A stretch of 64,000 bases of DNA, from NCBI RefSeq assembly GCF_900119185.1, contig NZ_FPJE01000002.1, positions 263,988 through 327,987 of the forward strand, given 5' to 3'. This document shows positions 1-10,010 of the stretch, one piece after another. This DNA is from Sinomicrobium oceani (GTDB taxonomy: Bacteria; Bacteroidota; Bacteroidia; Flavobacteriales; Flavobacteriaceae). Positions within the stretch are counted from its first letter, which is position 1; each line of letters starts with the position of its first letter. Made by a program: the position numbers and the translations under genes. The notes beneath the pieces are model-generated. The model was not told where the DNA came from. It searched no databases and worked only from the letters and a program-made list of their open reading frames with translations.

Positions 1-1
1 G

Positions 2-211
2 ATCCGTAAGGTCAATAAACACGGAACCTGTCTTTATCTGAATTCCGGGGATTGGGTAGAAAACCTGACTGCCCTGGAATACCATAAAAAACATTGGGAA
101 CTCTATAGTTTTAACGAAGACAAACTAAGCCCGTTCTATACCGATGAAGATCTTAAATCCATGAGCTATAAAGATCTGCTGGCCGCCATAACCATTACCG
201 GCAAGAAATAA
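2..211 (+). CDS. C-terminal end of a metallophosphoesterase (UDP-2,3-diacylglucosamine diphosphatase-like), partial
   Basis: Only the last 69 codons lie in the window; the reading frame is open from base 2 to a TAA at 209-211. The visible motif LYLNSGDWVENLTALEY resembles the C-terminal part of Bacteroidota calcineurin-like phosphoesterases of the LpxH type, where a GDW element follows the last metal-binding histidine. If that match is right the enzyme acts on a lipid A precursor at the inner membrane. The metal-binding core lies upstream of the window, so neither activity nor start can be judged. Assignment rests on recall of the family pattern and is moderately sure. Confidence 0.6.
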   Translation: MRKVNKHGTCLYLNSGDWVENLTALEYHKKHWELYSFNEDKLSPFYTDEDLKSMSYKDLLAAITITGKK

Positions 212-563
212 AATTTTACCGCCTTCAACCTCAAACCACTTCCCTATACCCTCATTTTCAGGATTATTTCTTCGCGAAGTTATCAACAACCGGTCCTGAA
301 ATCCGAATTCATAAAAATAAGCTGATATTCAAACACATAGACACCAATAAACTTGTGCTTCCGGAGCTGTTTTTAATAACTTCTTCTGTCTGATCCGGAA
401 CATTTTCACTAAAAATCTCTCCTAAATACAGCACATCATTGTAATTTTTACCCGAACCTGGTCCCTGTAGAAGATCAACCCTACGGGCGTATAACATTTC
501 GGATCGTAATACGTGTAAAAATTACAGGTGGTGTAACGCGTACAACCACTAAAATTATAAACG
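212..563. other. Intergenic gap, no supported gene
   Basis: This 352-base stretch separates the phosphoesterase end from the sigma-like gene. A 62-codon open frame exists on the minus strand at 309-497, but it has no recognisable domain, signal peptide or promoter, so it is not called. No strong hairpin was seen. Confidence 0.5.
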
Positions 564-881
564 ATGAAAAACCAGCAGGAAAATACTTATGCTCATGACG
601 TCCTGGAATTATACCTCCCTGAAGACGATGACACATTCGAAGAGATGTGTACGATGTATTATCCGAAAGTTTACCGGTTTGTGCTTTCTTTTCTGAAATC
701 GGAAGAGCTCAGTAAAAACGTCGTGAGTGAGATCTACCTGGAGATTCGTGAAAGAAGCAAAGATATCTCCCCGGACATTTTCGACACGGTTATTATAGAA
801 GTGTCCGTTAAATACACCTACGGAGCTTTGCGTACATTAGTATGCGGAGACACCCCTTGCGATAGTCCGTATATCCCCTAA
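564..881 (+). CDS. Stand-alone ECF sigma-70 region-2-like protein, no region 4
   Basis: The 105-residue product has a stretch at about residues 24-60 (MYYPKVYRFVLSFLKSEELS, then a VVSEIYLEI-like helix) that follows the layout of region 2 of extracytoplasmic-function sigma factors: the YYP..YRF core-binding helix, the K-S-E-E-L turn, and the helix that reads the -10 element. A normal Bacteroidota ECF factor is 165-200 residues and carries a second helix-turn-helix (region 4). Here the protein stops about 45 residues after region 2, and the next 25 bases lead straight into a convergent gene. It could be a decayed sigma factor, or a small region-2-only protein. No anti-sigma gene lies beside it. 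Confidence 0.5.
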   Translation: MKNQQENTYAHDVLELYLPEDDDTFEEMCTMYYPKVYRFVLSFLKSEELSKNVVSEIYLEIRERSKDISPDIFDTVIIEVSVKYTYGALRTLVCGDTPCDSPYIP

Positions 882-905
882 AAGGCTCTCCGGGGAATAT
901 TCGTT

Positions 906-1775
<870 letters not shown>

Positions 1776-1781
1776 CTACAT

Positions 1782-2687
1782 TCAAATTTTTATGTTATCC
1801 TTATCGGTATAGTAAAGCAATTTGACGATACCGTCGGACAACCCGATCTTGGGAACATGGATTTTCTTTGCCCCGCTCCATTTGGTCGCGGATAAAAAGA
1901 TCCGTGTCGCCGGGATAATGACATCCGCCCGGTCCGGATTCAACCCCAGTTCGGATATACGGTCTTCATAGCTGATACTCTGTAAAAACTGGTACTGGGC
2001 ATTCAGCCAGATATAGGATAAAGGCTCTCCGGCTTTTCTTCCGGACATTTTATACAACTTATTAATGTTACCCCCCGAGCCTATTAACGAAAGACTCTTC
2101 AGGTTTCTGGTGCTCTTTTTAATCCATTTCTCGATCTCCTTCCAGACGCCTTCTTCGACCATATCATTCAGCAGACGTACTGTTCCGATCTTAAACGATT
2201 TGGACGTGGCTATTTTTCCTTTGGTAAATATGGTAAATTCGGTACTTCCCCCACCCACATCGACATAGAGGTAAGACTTTTCCGAATCGATAAATTCATG
2301 GAGATCGGTAGAGGCAATAATAGCCGCTTCTTTTTTCCCGTCTATGATCTCGATATGTACCCCGGATTTTTTCTCGATCTCCTCGGCAAGTTCATTTCCG
2401 TTATTAGCTTCGCGCATGGCCGATGTGGCACAGGCCATGTAGTTCTCCACATTATGCACCTTCATCAGCAGCTTAAAAGCCTTCATGGCATCGATCATAC
2501 GAACCGCATTACTCCTTGATATCTCACCTACCGTAAACGAATCCTGTCCCAACCGGACAGGCACCCGTACCAGGGAACTTTTTTTGAACTGAGGTTCTTT
2601 TCCCGTTTCTTCGATGACGTTGTTTATCAATAACCTGATGGCATTGGAGCCGATATCTATCGCAGCAAATTTTCGTATCTTAATCAT
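1782..2687 (-). CDS. ppx: Exopolyphosphatase / Ppx-GppA family phosphatase
   Basis: About 301 residues from the ATG at 2685-2687, which gives MIKIRKFAAIDIGSNAIRLL. An upstream in-frame ATG at 2732 adds 15 residues before the phosphate-1 motif and is less likely. The motif DIGSNAIRLL (phosphate-binding loop 1), DVGGGSTEF (loop 2) and GSGGNI near residue 200 identify the ASKHA-fold Ppx/GppA family, which removes phosphate from polyphosphate or converts pppGpp to ppGpp. The protein has only the two N-terminal ASKHA domains and lacks the long C-terminal extension of E. coli Ppx, as is usual in Bacteroidota. It lies just downstream of ppk1 on the same strand, so synthesis and breakdown of polyphosphate are linked. 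Confidence 0.88.
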   Translation of the reverse strand: MIKIRKFAAIDIGSNAIRLLINNVIEETGKEPQFKKSSLVRVPVRLGQDSFTVGEISRSNAVRMIDAMKAFKLLMKVHNVENYMACATSAMREANNGNELAEEIEKKSGVHIEIIDGKKEAAIIASTDLHEFIDSEKSYLYVDVGGGSTEFTIFTKGKIATSKSFKIGTVRLLNDMVEEGVWKEIEKWIKKSTRNLKSLSLIGSGGNINKLYKMSGRKAGEPLSYIWLNAQYQFLQSISYEDRISELGLNPDRADVIIPATRIFLSATKWSGAKKIHVPKIGLSDGIVKLLYYTDKDNIKI

Positions 2688-2800
2688 ATAGTACCTGTTC
2701 GCGCAGTTATATTTTCGTATCAACGGTACCAAACTCCTTCAGCAATCTTCACTCCGGAGGCATAAACCGTTGCTTATCATACCCATATACGCTTAAACTT

Positions 2801-4897
2801 CTATTTCAATTTCTGTACATAATAATCGTATGTAGCAAACTGGGAACGCACTTTGGGAAGGTTGTTCTCCCTGTAGGCATTATCCTGTTTCCCGGATATC
2901 ACCCTGGCTTTCACATTGTCACTCCACCCGATCTCGAAGGTATCTATCAGTTCTTTTTTGATCTCTTCATCATATACAGGGCAACTCACTTCTACCCGGT
3001 TGTCGATATTCCGGGTCATCCAGTCTGCTGAAGAAATATACACTTTCGGATTTCCTCCGTTTCCAAAGATAAACAATCTGGGATGTTCCAGAAACTTATC
3101 GACAATACTTATCACTTCGATGTTCTCGCTCATCCCTTCCACACCGGGCACCAGACAGCATGCTCCCCTGACGATCATCTGTATTTTCACCCCTGCCCTG
3201 CTCGCTTCGTACAACTTGTCGATCATCTTGTAATTGGTAAGACTATTCATCTTTACCTTCAGATATCCGGGTTTTCCGGATCTTACACTGGCGATCTCTT
3301 TATCGATAAGCTTGGAAAATACCTTACCGGTATAATGGGGAGAGACGATCAGGTGCTTATATTTATTGATTTTATAATTGGTTTCGAAAAAATCGAATAC
3401 AAGGTTCATTTCCTTCAGTATAGCCTGATTGGCGGTAAAAAGCGTGTAATCGGTATAGATCTTGGCCGTAGATTCGTTAAAATTCCCCGTACTGATAAAA
3501 CCGTAGCGTCTTATTTTATCGTGCTCCTCCCGCTCTATCATACATATCTTGCTGTGCACTTTGAGTCCGGCTACACCAAAAATCAGTTTTACGCCTTCGC
3601 TTTGCAGCTGCTCTGCATATTCGATATTGGCTTCTTCATCAAAACGGGCCTGCAATTCGATTTGCACCGTAACCTGTTTTCCGTTCTTTACGGCATTGAT
3701 CAGGCTGCTGGCCACCTGTGAAGCCCTGGCGAGGCGATAAACGGTGATTTTTATAGTTTTTACCTTGGGGTCCAGTGCTGCTTCCCGCAGAAAACGTATC
3801 ACATAAGAGAACGTATGGTAAGGTGCAAAAAGAAGGTAATCCTTTTTGGCGATCCTCTCCAGCACACTTCCCTGCAGGCTTAACCCTTCGACGGGAAGCG
3901 GCGGCACCTTATCGTATAACAAATCCTCACGCCCGAGACTGGGGAAACTCATATAGTCTCTCCTGTTGTGATAACGTCCGCCGGGGATCACACTATCCGT
4001 ATTCTTTATGCCCATCTTATGCTTCAGGAAGCGCAATGTGTCTTTATCGATCTTATCGTCGTAAACAAAACGCACCGGCTCACTGATCTCACGGCCTTTA
4101 ACACTGCTGGAGATCTTCTCTATAAAACTCTTGCTCAGGTCGTTATCGATATCCAGTTCGGCATCTCTGGTAATCTTGATCATGTGTGCCGAAAGCGACT
4201 CGTAGTTGAAAATATTAAAAATGGTATGCATACAATACCGCACGAGATCATCCAGGATTATGATATAATCCTTATCGCCTTCTTTGGGCAATACGACAAA
4301 ACGATCGATATCCTTCGGGATCTCGATCAGTGCATATCGGATTTCGTTGGGTGCTGTCGAAAACATCTTCTTGAGCCTTCCGGGTGCTTTTTCCTTTTTC
4401 ATCACCATCTTCACCGCCAGGTAGGCCCCACTGTCCTTCAACAATGGAAACTCCGCCAGGTCGTTGAGAATGATAGTCACCAGTGCGGGACTGACTTTCT
4501 GCACGAAGTAATTTACGATAAACTGTTTCTGGGATTCCGAAACCTCGGTCTCATCGATAATAAAAATATTCTTTTTCTCCAGCTGCTTTTCAATATACCT
4601 CAGGATATTCTGGCTTTCGGCCTGCTGTTTTATAACGATACGGGTAATATCTTCGAGCAGGTCCTTAGCCACTTCCCCGCCCAGGGCACTTTTCCCTTTT
4701 CTTCCGGCCAGTGCAATCCGCTTTACCGTAGCGTACCGGACCTTAAAGAATTCGTCCAGGTTATTGGAGAATATTCCCAAAAACCGCAACCTCTCGATAA
4801 GCGGTACGGTTTCGTCTGCGGCTTCCTGCAATACCCTGGCATTAAACTGTAACCAGCTCAGTTCCCTGTTTATATATTGATTTTGTATTTCTTCCAT
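2801..4897 (-). CDS. ppk1: Polyphosphate kinase 1
   Basis: 698 residues, the normal size for PPK1, which reversibly moves the gamma phosphate of ATP onto a polyphosphate chain. The N domain opens with NRELSWLQFNARVL. The phospholipase-D-like C domains hold the catalytic histidine in GLKVHSKICMI, followed by the HKD-type partner segment STGNFNESTAKIYTDYTLF. The second histidine region reads EHPRLFIFGNGG. The start at 4897 is nine bases from the stop of sixA upstream, which suggests co-transcription sixA-ppk1-ppx. Confidence 0.95.
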   Translation of the reverse strand: MEEIQNQYINRELSWLQFNARVLQEAADETVPLIERLRFLGIFSNNLDEFFKVRYATVKRIALAGRKGKSALGGEVAKDLLEDITRIVIKQQAESQNILRYIEKQLEKKNIFIIDETEVSESQKQFIVNYFVQKVSPALVTIILNDLAEFPLLKDSGAYLAVKMVMKKEKAPGRLKKMFSTAPNEIRYALIEIPKDIDRFVVLPKEGDKDYIIILDDLVRYCMHTIFNIFNYESLSAHMIKITRDAELDIDNDLSKSFIEKISSSVKGREISEPVRFVYDDKIDKDTLRFLKHKMGIKNTDSVIPGGRYHNRRDYMSFPSLGREDLLYDKVPPLPVEGLSLQGSVLERIAKKDYLLFAPYHTFSYVIRFLREAALDPKVKTIKITVYRLARASQVASSLINAVKNGKQVTVQIELQARFDEEANIEYAEQLQSEGVKLIFGVAGLKVHSKICMIEREEHDKIRRYGFISTGNFNESTAKIYTDYTLFTANQAILKEMNLVFDFFETNYKINKYKHLIVSPHYTGKVFSKLIDKEIASVRSGKPGYLKVKMNSLTNYKMIDKLYEASRAGVKIQMIVRGACCLVPGVEGMSENIEVISIVDKFLEHPRLFIFGNGGNPKVYISSADWMTRNIDNRVEVSCPVYDEEIKKELIDTFEIGWSDNVKARVISGKQDNAYRENNLPKVRSQFATYDYYVQKLK

Positions 4898-4905
4898 AAA
4901 TGTTG

Positions 4906-5391
4906 TTATCGCAAATCCTTCGGAAAAACCGTCAGGGCCGTTTTCCCGTTTTGTATACTTTTCCAGCTATCTGCCTCAAAAGTAAGATGTACCATCCCCG
5001 CCGTGGGCAGATTTTCTATTTCGCTATCACCAAAATTATTGGAAACATCCGTACATGCATGATTGTGACCAAAGATCATAACCTTTTCGTAATCGTCGCT
5101 TAACGTCTTGATAAAACGACGCATGGAAGCTCCGGAAAAATCGTACAATTCGTTGGTTAGCTGCAAGCGTTCTTCGGGGATATCCATCATCCTCAGGAAA
5201 ATGGTACAGGTTTGTAACGCCCTGCTTGCCGGACTCGAAAACACGGCGTCCGGGAGGGATATTTTATTTTTTATATGGGAAGCCATCAGGATGGCATCGT
5301 TAATTCCACGTTCTTTTAAAGGCCTGTCCCGGTCTCCTACGTTATAATCCCAGGAGGACTTGGCATGCCTGACTATTGTTAACTGCTTCAT
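4906..5391 (-). CDS. sixA: Histidine phosphatase family protein, SixA-like
   Basis: 161 residues of the branch-1 histidine phosphatase superfamily. The N-terminal IVRHAKSSWD carries the RH catalytic motif; the second histidine is in MIFGHNHAC near residue 112. SixA of E. coli dephosphorylates the HPt domain of ArcB; the Bacteroidota homologues are short cytoplasmic enzymes of unproven substrate. The gene ends nine bases before ppk1, so the two are probably one transcript. Family assignment is firm, substrate is not known. Confidence 0.85.
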   Translation of the reverse strand: MKQLTIVRHAKSSWDYNVGDRDRPLKERGINDAILMASHIKNKISLPDAVFSSPASRALQTCTIFLRMMDIPEERLQLTNELYDFSGASMRRFIKTLSDDYEKVMIFGHNHACTDVSNNFGDSEIENLPTAGMVHLTFEADSWKSIQNGKTALTVFPKDLR

Positions 5392-5468
5392 AAAAACTTT
5401 TTTTGAACATCACTGCGGTATGGCCACCGGCGTTCGGGATATAATGATAAGCTTTTATTTGCAATTTA

Positions 5469-6116
5469 TCAAGGCGCAAGCCGTTCCTTTTTCCAATCCA
5501 GCCCGTTTTGCAGCGTATACCGTATACGATCGTGGAGTCTGTTGGGACGCCCCTGCCAGAATTCGACCGATACAGGTTTTACGATATACCCTCCCCAATG
5601 TTCCGGTCGTGGAATTTCTTTTCCCCTGAATTTTTCCTCCAGTGCTTTCAGGTTGTCCTCGAGTTCTTCTCTTCCGGAAACCACCTCGCTTTGCGGCGAA
5701 GCCAGGGCCCCGAGTTTACTTCCGTCCGGACGCGATTCGAAATACCCGTCTGACAGGTTCTCTGCAATTTTCCCGGCCACTCCCTTGATGATAATCTGCC
5801 GCTCCATATCGGGCCAGAAGAAAGACAGGCATAGATTGGGGTACGCCGCTATGGCCCGCCCTTTCTCGCTATGGTAATTGGTGTAAAAGATAAAACCTTC
5901 GTGAGTGTATTTTTTCAGCAATACCACCCGGCTCTTCGGAAAACCATCCAGCCCGATAGTGGAAACCGTCATCGCATTGGCTTCGTCTACGCCGCCGTGT
6001 TTTTCCACTTCATAAAACCAGGTCTGGAAAAGCTCCATCGGATTTTCGGGAACTTCGGTTTCCAGTAATTCTTTTTTCTCGTAGGATTTTCTGTAGTTAC
6101 TCAGATCTTGTTGCAT
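5469..6116 (-). CDS. pdxH: Pyridoxamine 5'-phosphate oxidase
   Basis: About 215 residues from the ATG at 6114-6116 (MQQDLSNYRKSYEKKELLET), the usual start of this family; an upstream ATG at 6167 adds 17 atypical residues. The enzyme oxidises pyridoxamine or pyridoxine 5'-phosphate to pyridoxal phosphate with FMN. Family signatures visible are PKSRVVLLKKY (FMN contact), YTNYHSEKGRAI, FFWPDMERQIIIKG, SRPDGSKLGALASPQS, and the C-terminal EFWQGRPNRLHDRI with the R-x-H pair. It lies upstream of sixA on the same strand. Confidence 0.95.
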   Translation of the reverse strand: MQQDLSNYRKSYEKKELLETEVPENPMELFQTWFYEVEKHGGVDEANAMTVSTIGLDGFPKSRVVLLKKYTHEGFIFYTNYHSEKGRAIAAYPNLCLSFFWPDMERQIIIKGVAGKIAENLSDGYFESRPDGSKLGALASPQSEVVSGREELEDNLKALEEKFRGKEIPRPEHWGGYIVKPVSVEFWQGRPNRLHDRIRYTLQNGLDWKKERLAP

Positions 6117-6450
6117 TGCTATATCGTTTAGGAAAGTTCCTGTACAAAGATATTGCTTACGCCCCATATTTCAGGTATGCCCTGCAATATTTGAAAGCGG
6201 ATTTTCCCGGGAATTTATAAACATGCAGCAGTTGAATTGCGAAGATGATCCGCCATGCAGATGACGGCGGTTTGTGCTTTCAGGGCATTGCACTACCTTT
6301 CATTTCCGATATACATCCTCGTGCCATCAGGAAGAAAACAAAGGCAGGGGCAATCGCTTCCGCGTCGGCTATAGCCTTAACTACAGGTATAGCCTATCCG
6401 CAGCGCGACTGCCACATCCCCGACCAAAATAACGGTCTATACTTTTACGG

Positions 6451-6981
6451 CTACTTCCGGGCCTTAGGATCCGGCTCGAAGTCGAGGGAAACAGAATTCA
6501 TACAAAACCTTTTGTAGGTAGGTGGCGGGCCATCGTCGAAGATATGACCGAGATGCGAATTGCACCGGGCACATTCTACTTCTATACGCTGCATCCCGTG
6601 GGAGTTATCTTCTTTATAAATTACACTGTTCTCCCGTTCGGTCTCAAAAAAGCTCGGCCAGCCGCAACTACTGGCAAATTTGGCATCGGAACGGAACAAC
6701 AGGTTACCGCATACCGCGCAATAGTAGGTTCCCCTGGTATCGCTGTCCCAGTATTTCCCGGTAAAAGCCCGTTCTGTCCCCTGTTTCCTGGCTACATCAT
6801 ACAGTTCCGGAGACAGGATCTTTTTCCATTCCGCATCACTTACATTCAGAGGTGTGGTGTCCGTACGGGAATAGTACGGATTGTTTTTGTGTTTGGTGTC
6901 CATAGTGTCCTGTGCATGGGTTATGGTGAGCGCAGCGCATATTAAAACGGGGGCTAACCAGAGTTTTTTTATTGTTTTCAC
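6451..6981 (-). CDS. msrB: Exported methionine-R-sulfoxide reductase
   Basis: 176 residues with an N-terminal signal peptide (residues 1-23, cut after THA). It reduces the R epimer of methionine sulfoxide. Two CxxC zinc-binding pairs (CAVC near 91 and CARC near 140), the GWPSF motif and the catalytic cysteine in RFCMNSVSLDF are all present. Export implies repair of oxidised envelope proteins. It is 78 bases downstream of msrA, also exported, so the two epimer-specific reductases likely act together in the periplasm. Confidence 0.93.
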   Translation of the reverse strand: MKTIKKLWLAPVLICAALTITHAQDTMDTKHKNNPYYSRTDTTPLNVSDAEWKKILSPELYDVARKQGTERAFTGKYWDSDTRGTYYCAVCGNLLFRSDAKFASSCGWPSFFETERENSVIYKEDNSHGMQRIEVECARCNSHLGHIFDDGPPPTYKRFCMNSVSLDFEPDPKARK

Positions 6982-7059
6982 GTCAGATACATTTTATAAG
7001 GTCTCAGAACCGGGCCAAGGCATATATCCCGCCTCCCGGCCTATCCGGAGACCTGAGAT

Positions 7060-7731
7060 TTAGTGTTTTAACTTCTCCTTAAAAACCTTACGAAACTTTT
7101 CCAGTTTGGGTTGTATGACATACTGGCAATAAGGTTCCGATTTGTTCTGGTTATAATAATCCTGGTGATAATCTTCTGCCTTATAAAATTTTGTAAACGG
7201 CGAGACTTCGGTAACTATAGGTTTGTCATAGGCCTTGGCTTCATTGAGTTTACGGATGTAATACTCCGCTTTTTCCTTCTGGGACTTATCGTGATAGAAA
7301 ATAGCGGAACGGTATTGTGTACCCACATCGTTCCCCTGCCGGTTCCGTTGGGTGGGATCGTGTGCTACAAAAAAGGCTTCGAGCAATTCGTCATACGTTA
7401 TCACGGACGGGTCATACACAATATTACACGCCTCGGCATGTCCGGTCTTTCCCGTGGTTACCTGTTTATAGCCCGGGTTCTTCACCGTACCCCCGGTAAA
7501 TCCGGATACGACCTTTTTTACCCCTTCCAGTTGCTGAAACTGACTCTCCACACACCAGAAACATCCGGCTGCAAAGGTGGCCGTATCTTTCTGTACTTTA
7601 ACCTGGTCTTCCGTATGCTCCGTACGGTGCTTCCGCTCTGTTGCCCCGGCCGTATAAGCCATACCTACCCATGCCAAAGACAGCAAAGGTAACAGCATCA
7701 GGGCCTTGCTATGATATTTACGTTTCATCAT
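7060..7731 (-). CDS. msrA: Exported methionine-S-sulfoxide reductase
   Basis: About 223 residues from the adjacent ATGs at 7729-7731 and 7726-7728. This start places a clean signal peptide (KALMLLPLLSLAWVGMAYTAGA) at the N terminus; the longer open frame from 7833 would bury it. The catalytic motif GCFWCVESQF contains the nucleophilic cysteine; GHAEACNIVYDP and YHQDYYNQN are further family signatures. The enzyme reduces S-methionine sulfoxide and pairs with msrB downstream. A palindrome at 7760-7774 lies about 30 bases upstream of the start. Confidence 0.92.
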   Translation of the reverse strand: MMKRKYHSKALMLLPLLSLAWVGMAYTAGATERKHRTEHTEDQVKVQKDTATFAAGCFWCVESQFQQLEGVKKVVSGFTGGTVKNPGYKQVTTGKTGHAEACNIVYDPSVITYDELLEAFFVAHDPTQRNRQGNDVGTQYRSAIFYHDKSQKEKAEYYIRKLNEAKAYDKPIVTEVSPFTKFYKAEDYHQDYYNQNKSEPYCQYVIQPKLEKFRKVFKEKLKH

Positions 7732-7759
7732 GTTGTTTTTTAGATCCTTGTTATCGTAT

Positions 7760-7774
7760 ATTATGTAACATAAT
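7760..7774. promoter_or_regulatory. Palindrome upstream of msrA
   Basis: ATTATGTAACATAAT has two perfect 7-base arms around one central base, 29 bases before the first msrA start codon. The position fits a regulator-binding site, but no matching copy was found elsewhere in the window and the regulator is unknown. Confidence 0.35.
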
Positions 7775-8004
7775 TTGTGCCATAGTATGATCGCGCTATT
7801 GCTTTTTCGGTTAAATAGTGTTAAACAGATCACTACAGCGCCGTAAATACGACATTTTTCAATATTTACACAAAAAATCCCTCACAGATAAGAAGAAATC
7901 CCTTATAGATAAGTCTAAACGAACGGACTTTTATAATTTTAACGCTTACCATACACCTAAACCAATATTCATGAACAACAACAACCGACCAAACCCCGAA
8001 AATT

Positions 8005-8943
8005 ATGAAAGCGGAACACCTGCAATGGCTTGGCCACGTACTGAATGAGATGACCCTCGGCAATATGTCGTACCGTCTGCATTATGCCGCCCGGCAACCC
8101 AACGGTGAACAACCGGACGGCTTTAACACGATGGCTATGTATATCAATACCCTATCGGATACCGCCGAGAATCCGCTTGCACGACACCCGCTTTCGCTCC
8201 TGCACGCTCCGTATTCCCGGATGGAATTTATACTCGATCCCAAAATCCGTATCGCGCATGTCAACGAAGATACCCTGTGTATCCTGCAACGCCAATCCGA
8301 CGAGATCCTGGGGCTTTCCCTCGAAGAGCTCCTTACCGATAGTTCCCGGGAGCAATGGCAGAACCTCCGGCCCGGCATGAACCGATACCCAGATGTGGAC
8401 TTTGCTTTTAAACTTTTGTTTGCCGTCGATCCGCAGCTATACTGTCCGGCCTTTTGTCGTTTTACCGCAGATGGTTCCGGCTATACTTCCGTATCTGCTC
8501 TCAAAATTTACAAATCCGGGAAAACGATAGCAGATCATACCGTAACAAGTACATCCCAACCGCCAAAACCCCCTGCTGCCGGAAATCCCCCCGCAGTCTC
8601 CACCCCGGCCGCTGCCCCGCCCCAGGCCGGGCATGTCCGCTCCCTCGCCGATTATATTATACAACACATCGGCGATAACCTGCCCACCATACAGCAAATG
8701 GCCCGTTTGCTGGGCGTAAATCAGCAACGCCTAAAAACCGATTTCAAAGCGTACTTCGACAAAACTATCAACGAATACGTCAACGAACTCCGGATGGAAA
8801 AAGCGCGAGAGCTCCTCCAAAATACCGATCTCACCAATATAGCTATCGCCGAGCAGCTCGGATTTGAATCGAAATCGGGTTTTTACCGGGCTTTTCGTAA
8901 ACATTTTGGCTGTACTCCCAAGGAATATCGCGAACAGCAGTAG
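8005..8943 (+). CDS. AraC-family transcriptional regulator with an N-terminal PAS-like sensor
   Basis: 312 residues. Residues about 70-125 (FILDPKIRIAHVNEDTLCIL...ILGLSLEELL) have the pattern of a PAS sensor domain. A Pro/Ala-rich linker follows at about 180-208, and the C-terminal 100 residues form the AraC double helix-turn-helix: first helix pair around QQMARLLGVNQQRLK, second around IAIAEQLGFESKSGFYRAFRKHFGCTPKEYR. This marks a DNA-binding regulator with a cytoplasmic ligand or redox input rather than a sugar-binding cupin. It stands alone, divergent from msrA. The target is unknown. Confidence 0.85.
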   Translation: MKAEHLQWLGHVLNEMTLGNMSYRLHYAARQPNGEQPDGFNTMAMYINTLSDTAENPLARHPLSLLHAPYSRMEFILDPKIRIAHVNEDTLCILQRQSDEILGLSLEELLTDSSREQWQNLRPGMNRYPDVDFAFKLLFAVDPQLYCPAFCRFTADGSGYTSVSALKIYKSGKTIADHTVTSTSQPPKPPAAGNPPAVSTPAAAPPQAGHVRSLADYIIQHIGDNLPTIQQMARLLGVNQQRLKTDFKAYFDKTINEYVNELRMEKARELLQNTDLTNIAIAEQLGFESKSGFYRAFRKHFGCTPKEYREQQ

Positions 8944-9350
8944 TTATGCGGACTGGTGCCGGAAAACACCAGATATATTCTGTGAGAAATTTCCGATTAG
9001 CTACTGTTTAAGCGATAGTTTTTTCCGATCAGCGACCTAAATATTTCGTTTAGGCCACCTTGGAAACCTCCTAATATGCAGAACTTTACCATAGTCAAAA
9101 AGGAGAAAAGAAATGATGAAAATGAAAAGAATTTTGACATCCGGGGAATTCCCCGCCGAAGCATAGGGGTAAAATCCCGTACACCATTTTACCCCGTATG
9201 CTTCGTAAGAAAAAAAACTAACCAACCATTTACTATAGCAGTTTTGGCGTTAGGAGTTGTGCGAAAGCCCGGACAGGTTTAGCGTTTTGCCGGCAACCAT
9301 GACTCCTGACCCCGAAACGATAAAAACAACCTTTTAATTCGCCCCAAAAG
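8944..9350. other. Intergenic gap with palindromes and a possible leader peptide
   Basis: This stretch of about 400 bases precedes the MauE-like gene. It holds a perfect 14-base palindrome at 9142-9155 and a long hairpin at 9157-9205. A purine-rich AAGGAGAAAAGAA precedes an ATG at about 9115 that opens a 17-codon frame ending in TAG inside the hairpin. No larger gene is supported. Confidence 0.5.
9157..9205. repeat. Long hairpin, 19-bp stem with one bulge
   Basis: Left arm 9157-9175 (CGAAGCATAGGGGTAAAAT) pairs with right arm 9186-9205, leaving one unpaired G at 9196 and a 10-base loop. No T-run follows on either strand, so it is not a normal terminator. It sits directly after a 14-base palindrome (9142-9155). 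A regulatory RNA structure or a mobile palindromic element are both possible. Confidence 0.5.
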
Positions 9351-9845
9351 ATGAAAAATGCTGTTTTAATGATCCCTCGGTTTTTTGTAAAGCATAGAAA
9401 TGTGATTGTGGAGATTATTTGTTATTTGTTTATCCTGCTGTTTGTTTATGCGGCCGTAAATAAGCTCATGGATGTACAGAAGTTTACCGTACAGATAGGC
9501 CAATCACCTTTGCTTACCAATATTGCAGGTTTTACCGCTTGGTTTATCCCCATCATCGAGGTTATTGTAGCCTTGATGTTGGCTTGGACGAGAACCCGAC
9601 TTGCTGGCCTGTACGGCGCCTTCACGTTGATGGTTATGTTTACTGCCTATATTATCGCTATTCTTAGTTTTAGTGAAAAGATTCCCTGCTCCTGCGGGGG
9701 TGTACTGGAAAAGTTGGGATGGACCGAGCATCTTATTTTTAATATTGCTTTTATCTTATTGGCATTATTAGGCATTGTACTCTCTCTTAAACAAACAAAA
9801 AAAGATACTACAACCCTTTCAACCTCCGAATATCAGTTCAAATAA
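9351..9845 (+). CDS. MauE/DoxX-family redox-associated membrane protein
   Basis: 164 residues with four hydrophobic helices (about 20-37, 62-80, 88-108, 128-148). The loop before the last helix carries KIPCSCGGVLEKLGW; a CSCGG-like motif at this place is typical of MauE-type proteins that handle disulfides or electrons for thioredoxin-like partners. The next genes encode a cysteine-containing DUF6520 peptide and a propeller-like protein, and a TlpA-type thioredoxin is encoded on the opposite strand, so a role in envelope thiol chemistry is a reasonable inference. Confidence 0.72.
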   Translation: MKNAVLMIPRFFVKHRNVIVEIICYLFILLFVYAAVNKLMDVQKFTVQIGQSPLLTNIAGFTAWFIPIIEVIVALMLAWTRTRLAGLYGAFTLMVMFTAYIIAILSFSEKIPCSCGGVLEKLGWTEHLIFNIAFILLALLGIVLSLKQTKKDTTTLSTSEYQFK

Positions 9846-10010
9846 ATAAGCCCTATGTCATAAACAGGGTAACGATATTTACCGGGCCCGGTAAATGATG
9901 AGGGAAATAGCTACCCCCTCATGTTGCAACAATACAGGAAGATAAAGAACCGAACACCTGTATAAACCAAAGTAGGTCGTCTAACATCAACCTTCTTAAA
10001 TTTTTCAATT

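Noticed and set aside
309-497. 62-codon minus-strand frame in the first gap
   Set aside because: No domain, no signal peptide and no promoter element; protein-like appearance alone is not enough.
3968-4852. 294-codon frame antisense to ppk1
   Set aside because: Shadow of a well-conserved gene; low-complexity translation without motifs.
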